Positions 6,586-7,234 of a stretch of DNA of 7,234 nucleotides are shown here, piece by piece (within the stretch, counting starts at the first letter, position 1; every line of letters starts with the position of its first letter). The translations under genes and the position numbers were made by a program. Where the stretch lies: positions 1-7,234 of the forward strand of contig JBBRQD010000194.1 of the NCBI GenBank assembly GCA_038227045.1. Direction: 5' to 3'. Below the pieces are notes generated by a model that saw nothing but the letters and a program-made list of their open reading frames with translations, searched no databases and had not been told where the DNA came from. The stretch comes from JANXLS01 sp038227045 (GTDB taxonomy: Bacteria; Planctomycetota; SZUA-567; H5-PLA8).

Positions 6586-6609
6586 CAAGGACCAGTACTC
6601 TGGTCCTTG
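6586..6609. terminator. Perfect hairpin after ftsK: candidate terminator or REP-like palindrome
   Basis: CAAGGACCAG (6586-6595) and CTGGTCCTTG (6600-6609) form a perfect 10-bp stem around the loop TACT. It begins 26 nt after the ftsK stop and lies 23 nt beyond the end of the convergent RAYT remnant, so it could terminate both. The T-tract after it on the plus strand is poor (CTGTTTGAC), and on the minus strand there is none. Because RAYT genes are normally flanked by REP hairpins, a REP-like role is the main alternative. Confidence 0.55.
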
Positions 6610-6632
6610 CTGTTTGACATGCGAAAAACAAA

Positions 6633-7096
6633 TCATGTGTCGATCCAGTCATCAACTGCAAGAGGTTCGTGATCGCGCAGGCTTTGTTCAATCCAACGAA
6701 AACTCGACCATTTCCATTGTTCGGGTGAGTGTACCAGGCTCCTCTTTACTGGATTGCAATGACAATACTCTGCCTTTTCAACGGCTTTCTTGATGGTCCA
6801 TATGTTCAGATCGTGACCGCCGCCAGGCTGCCAGTAACAATATTGAATTGAACCGTCGAGCTGAGGCACCGCAAGTTGCTTCAACAATGGAGAATGAGCC
6901 TTTCGAAGGCTATTGATGACCTTCCTCGCCATGGGATGTTTGGCCAATTGCATAAACTCGGATATGCGGTATTTTTCGTTTTTGGGTTTGAGCAGCAGAT
7001 GAACATGTTCCGGCATGAAGACGTAGGCCCAAAGTTCGAACGACAGTTGTTTGCGGGCATGATTGATCGAATCAGCCAGCCAACTGCGCCAAACGT
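6633..7096 (-). pseudogene. REP-associated tyrosine transposase (RAYT), N-terminally truncated
   Basis: The reading frame encodes a Y1/HUH single-strand transposase of the RAYT group. These enzymes nick and join REP hairpins and are usually single-copy domesticated genes. Present are WAYVFMPEHVHLLLKP with the metal-binding HUH pair (HVH), the WQPGGGHDLN loop, and AEYCHCNPVKRSLV carrying the nucleophile tyrosine, followed by WKWSSF. Relatives have an N-terminal strand of about 30 residues (HHLTFSCYRR type) before the WLADSI helix. Here the homologous sequence starts at VWRSWLADSI. The frame stays open to a TTG at 7109, but the bases beyond 7096 look like the end of the adjacent IS256-like element, so that start is probably not native. 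A translated stump of 158 residues is possible, but loss of the first beta strand would damage the fold. The hairpin at 6586-6609 lies just downstream. Confidence 0.65.
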
Positions 7097-7122
7097 GAGC
7101 AATTGTCAAATGATGTGGATGG
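7097..7122. repeat. Probable terminal inverted repeat of an IS256-like element
   Basis: The plus strand reads GAGCAATTGTCAAATGATG from 7097, inward toward the element. From memory, several IS256-family elements of cyanobacteria and planctomycetes begin GAGC-ATTGTCAAA. It lies 12-37 nt beyond the stop of the transposase fragment, where the end is expected. The partner repeat and target duplication (candidate CCAAACGT, 7089-7096) are outside the window or unverifiable. Confidence 0.4.
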
Positions 7123-7133
7123 CGATGTTGAAA

Positions 7134-7234
7134 TCATGCGGCGTTTTCCTTGATGCCATCCACGAAACGAACAAGCTTGATCACGTCTGCCAACAACTCC
7201 GATTTATTTAATTTCCTCCAGCCTTTTGCCGCGC
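7134..7234 (-). CDS. C-terminal fragment of an IS256/Mutator-type transposase (runs off the right edge)
   Basis: On the minus strand a frame is open from the window edge to a TGA at 7136-7134, giving 32 residues: AAKGWRKLNKSELLADVI, then KLVRFVDGIKENAA. This matches the C-terminal end I know from IS256-type transposases (A---WR-L------V---V-FVDGI). It is too short for an ORF search but sits correctly relative to the probable terminal repeat at 7097. The DDE residues lie outside the window, so intactness is unknown. It would read leftward toward the RAYT. Confidence 0.5.
   Translation of the reverse strand, partial: AAKGWRKLNKSELLADVIKLVRFVDGIKENAA

Noticed and set aside
6876..7211. Plus-strand frame of 111 codons opposite the RAYT
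   Set aside because: It is antisense to the conserved HUH motif region and crosses the IS end. It shows no domain or ribosome site of note.
1..7234. CRISPR array, tRNA, rRNA or phage defence cluster
   Set aside because: No regularly spaced repeats, cloverleaf sequence, rRNA motif or defence enzyme beyond the toxin-antitoxin pair was seen.

Overview
The window looks like a stretch of bacterial chromosome between two mobile-element ends. The organism is probably a member of the Planctomycetota or a related PVC-group bacterium. I infer this from the style of the FtsK motor (four membrane segments, a long charged linker, VDPKQVEM after Walker A), the REP-associated tyrosine transposase subfamily and the abundance of transposase remnants. 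No single gene proves it. Coding density is high, start sites carry recognisable Shine-Dalgarno sequences, and base composition is mosaic: ggt and ftsK are visibly GC-richer than the toxin-antitoxin pair, the DUF1444-like gene and the small exported protein.

Left part (1-770): the C-terminal end of a transposase, probably ISAs1-like, runs in from the window edge and stops at 129. After a short gap with a TTGACA hexamer and a perfect 12-bp palindrome comes a type II toxin-antitoxin pair: a small acidic antitoxin of the addiction-module type and a RelE/ParE-type toxin, overlapping by 8 nt. The toxin stop overlaps the start of the next gene in an ATGA junction.

Centre (767-3336): a complete cytoplasmic gamma-glutamyltransferase-family protein with an intact self-processing threonine. 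Convergent to it, with stop codons overlapping, is a DUF1444-like protein that uses a TTG start. It is preceded on the same minus strand by a small exported protein of unknown function, 48 nt away, so these two may be co-transcribed. A divergent AT-rich intergenic region (3337-3575) separates them from ftsK.

Right part (3576-7234): a full-length FtsK DNA translocase with membrane, linker, alpha, motor and gamma domains and an extra 75-residue acidic tail. It is followed by a perfect 10-bp-stem hairpin, then by a REP-associated tyrosine transposase (RAYT) on the minus strand. The RAYT has its catalytic residues but lacks its N-terminus. Immediately beyond is the terminal end and transposase C-terminus of an IS256/Mutator-like element running off the window, which appears to have interrupted the RAYT.

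I do not see a clearly new multi-gene system. The points most worth following are the translational chaining of the toxin-antitoxin pair to ggt, the palindrome as a candidate autoregulatory operator, the RAYT/hairpin/IS256 junction, and a duplicated GSKDNPG motif in FtsK.
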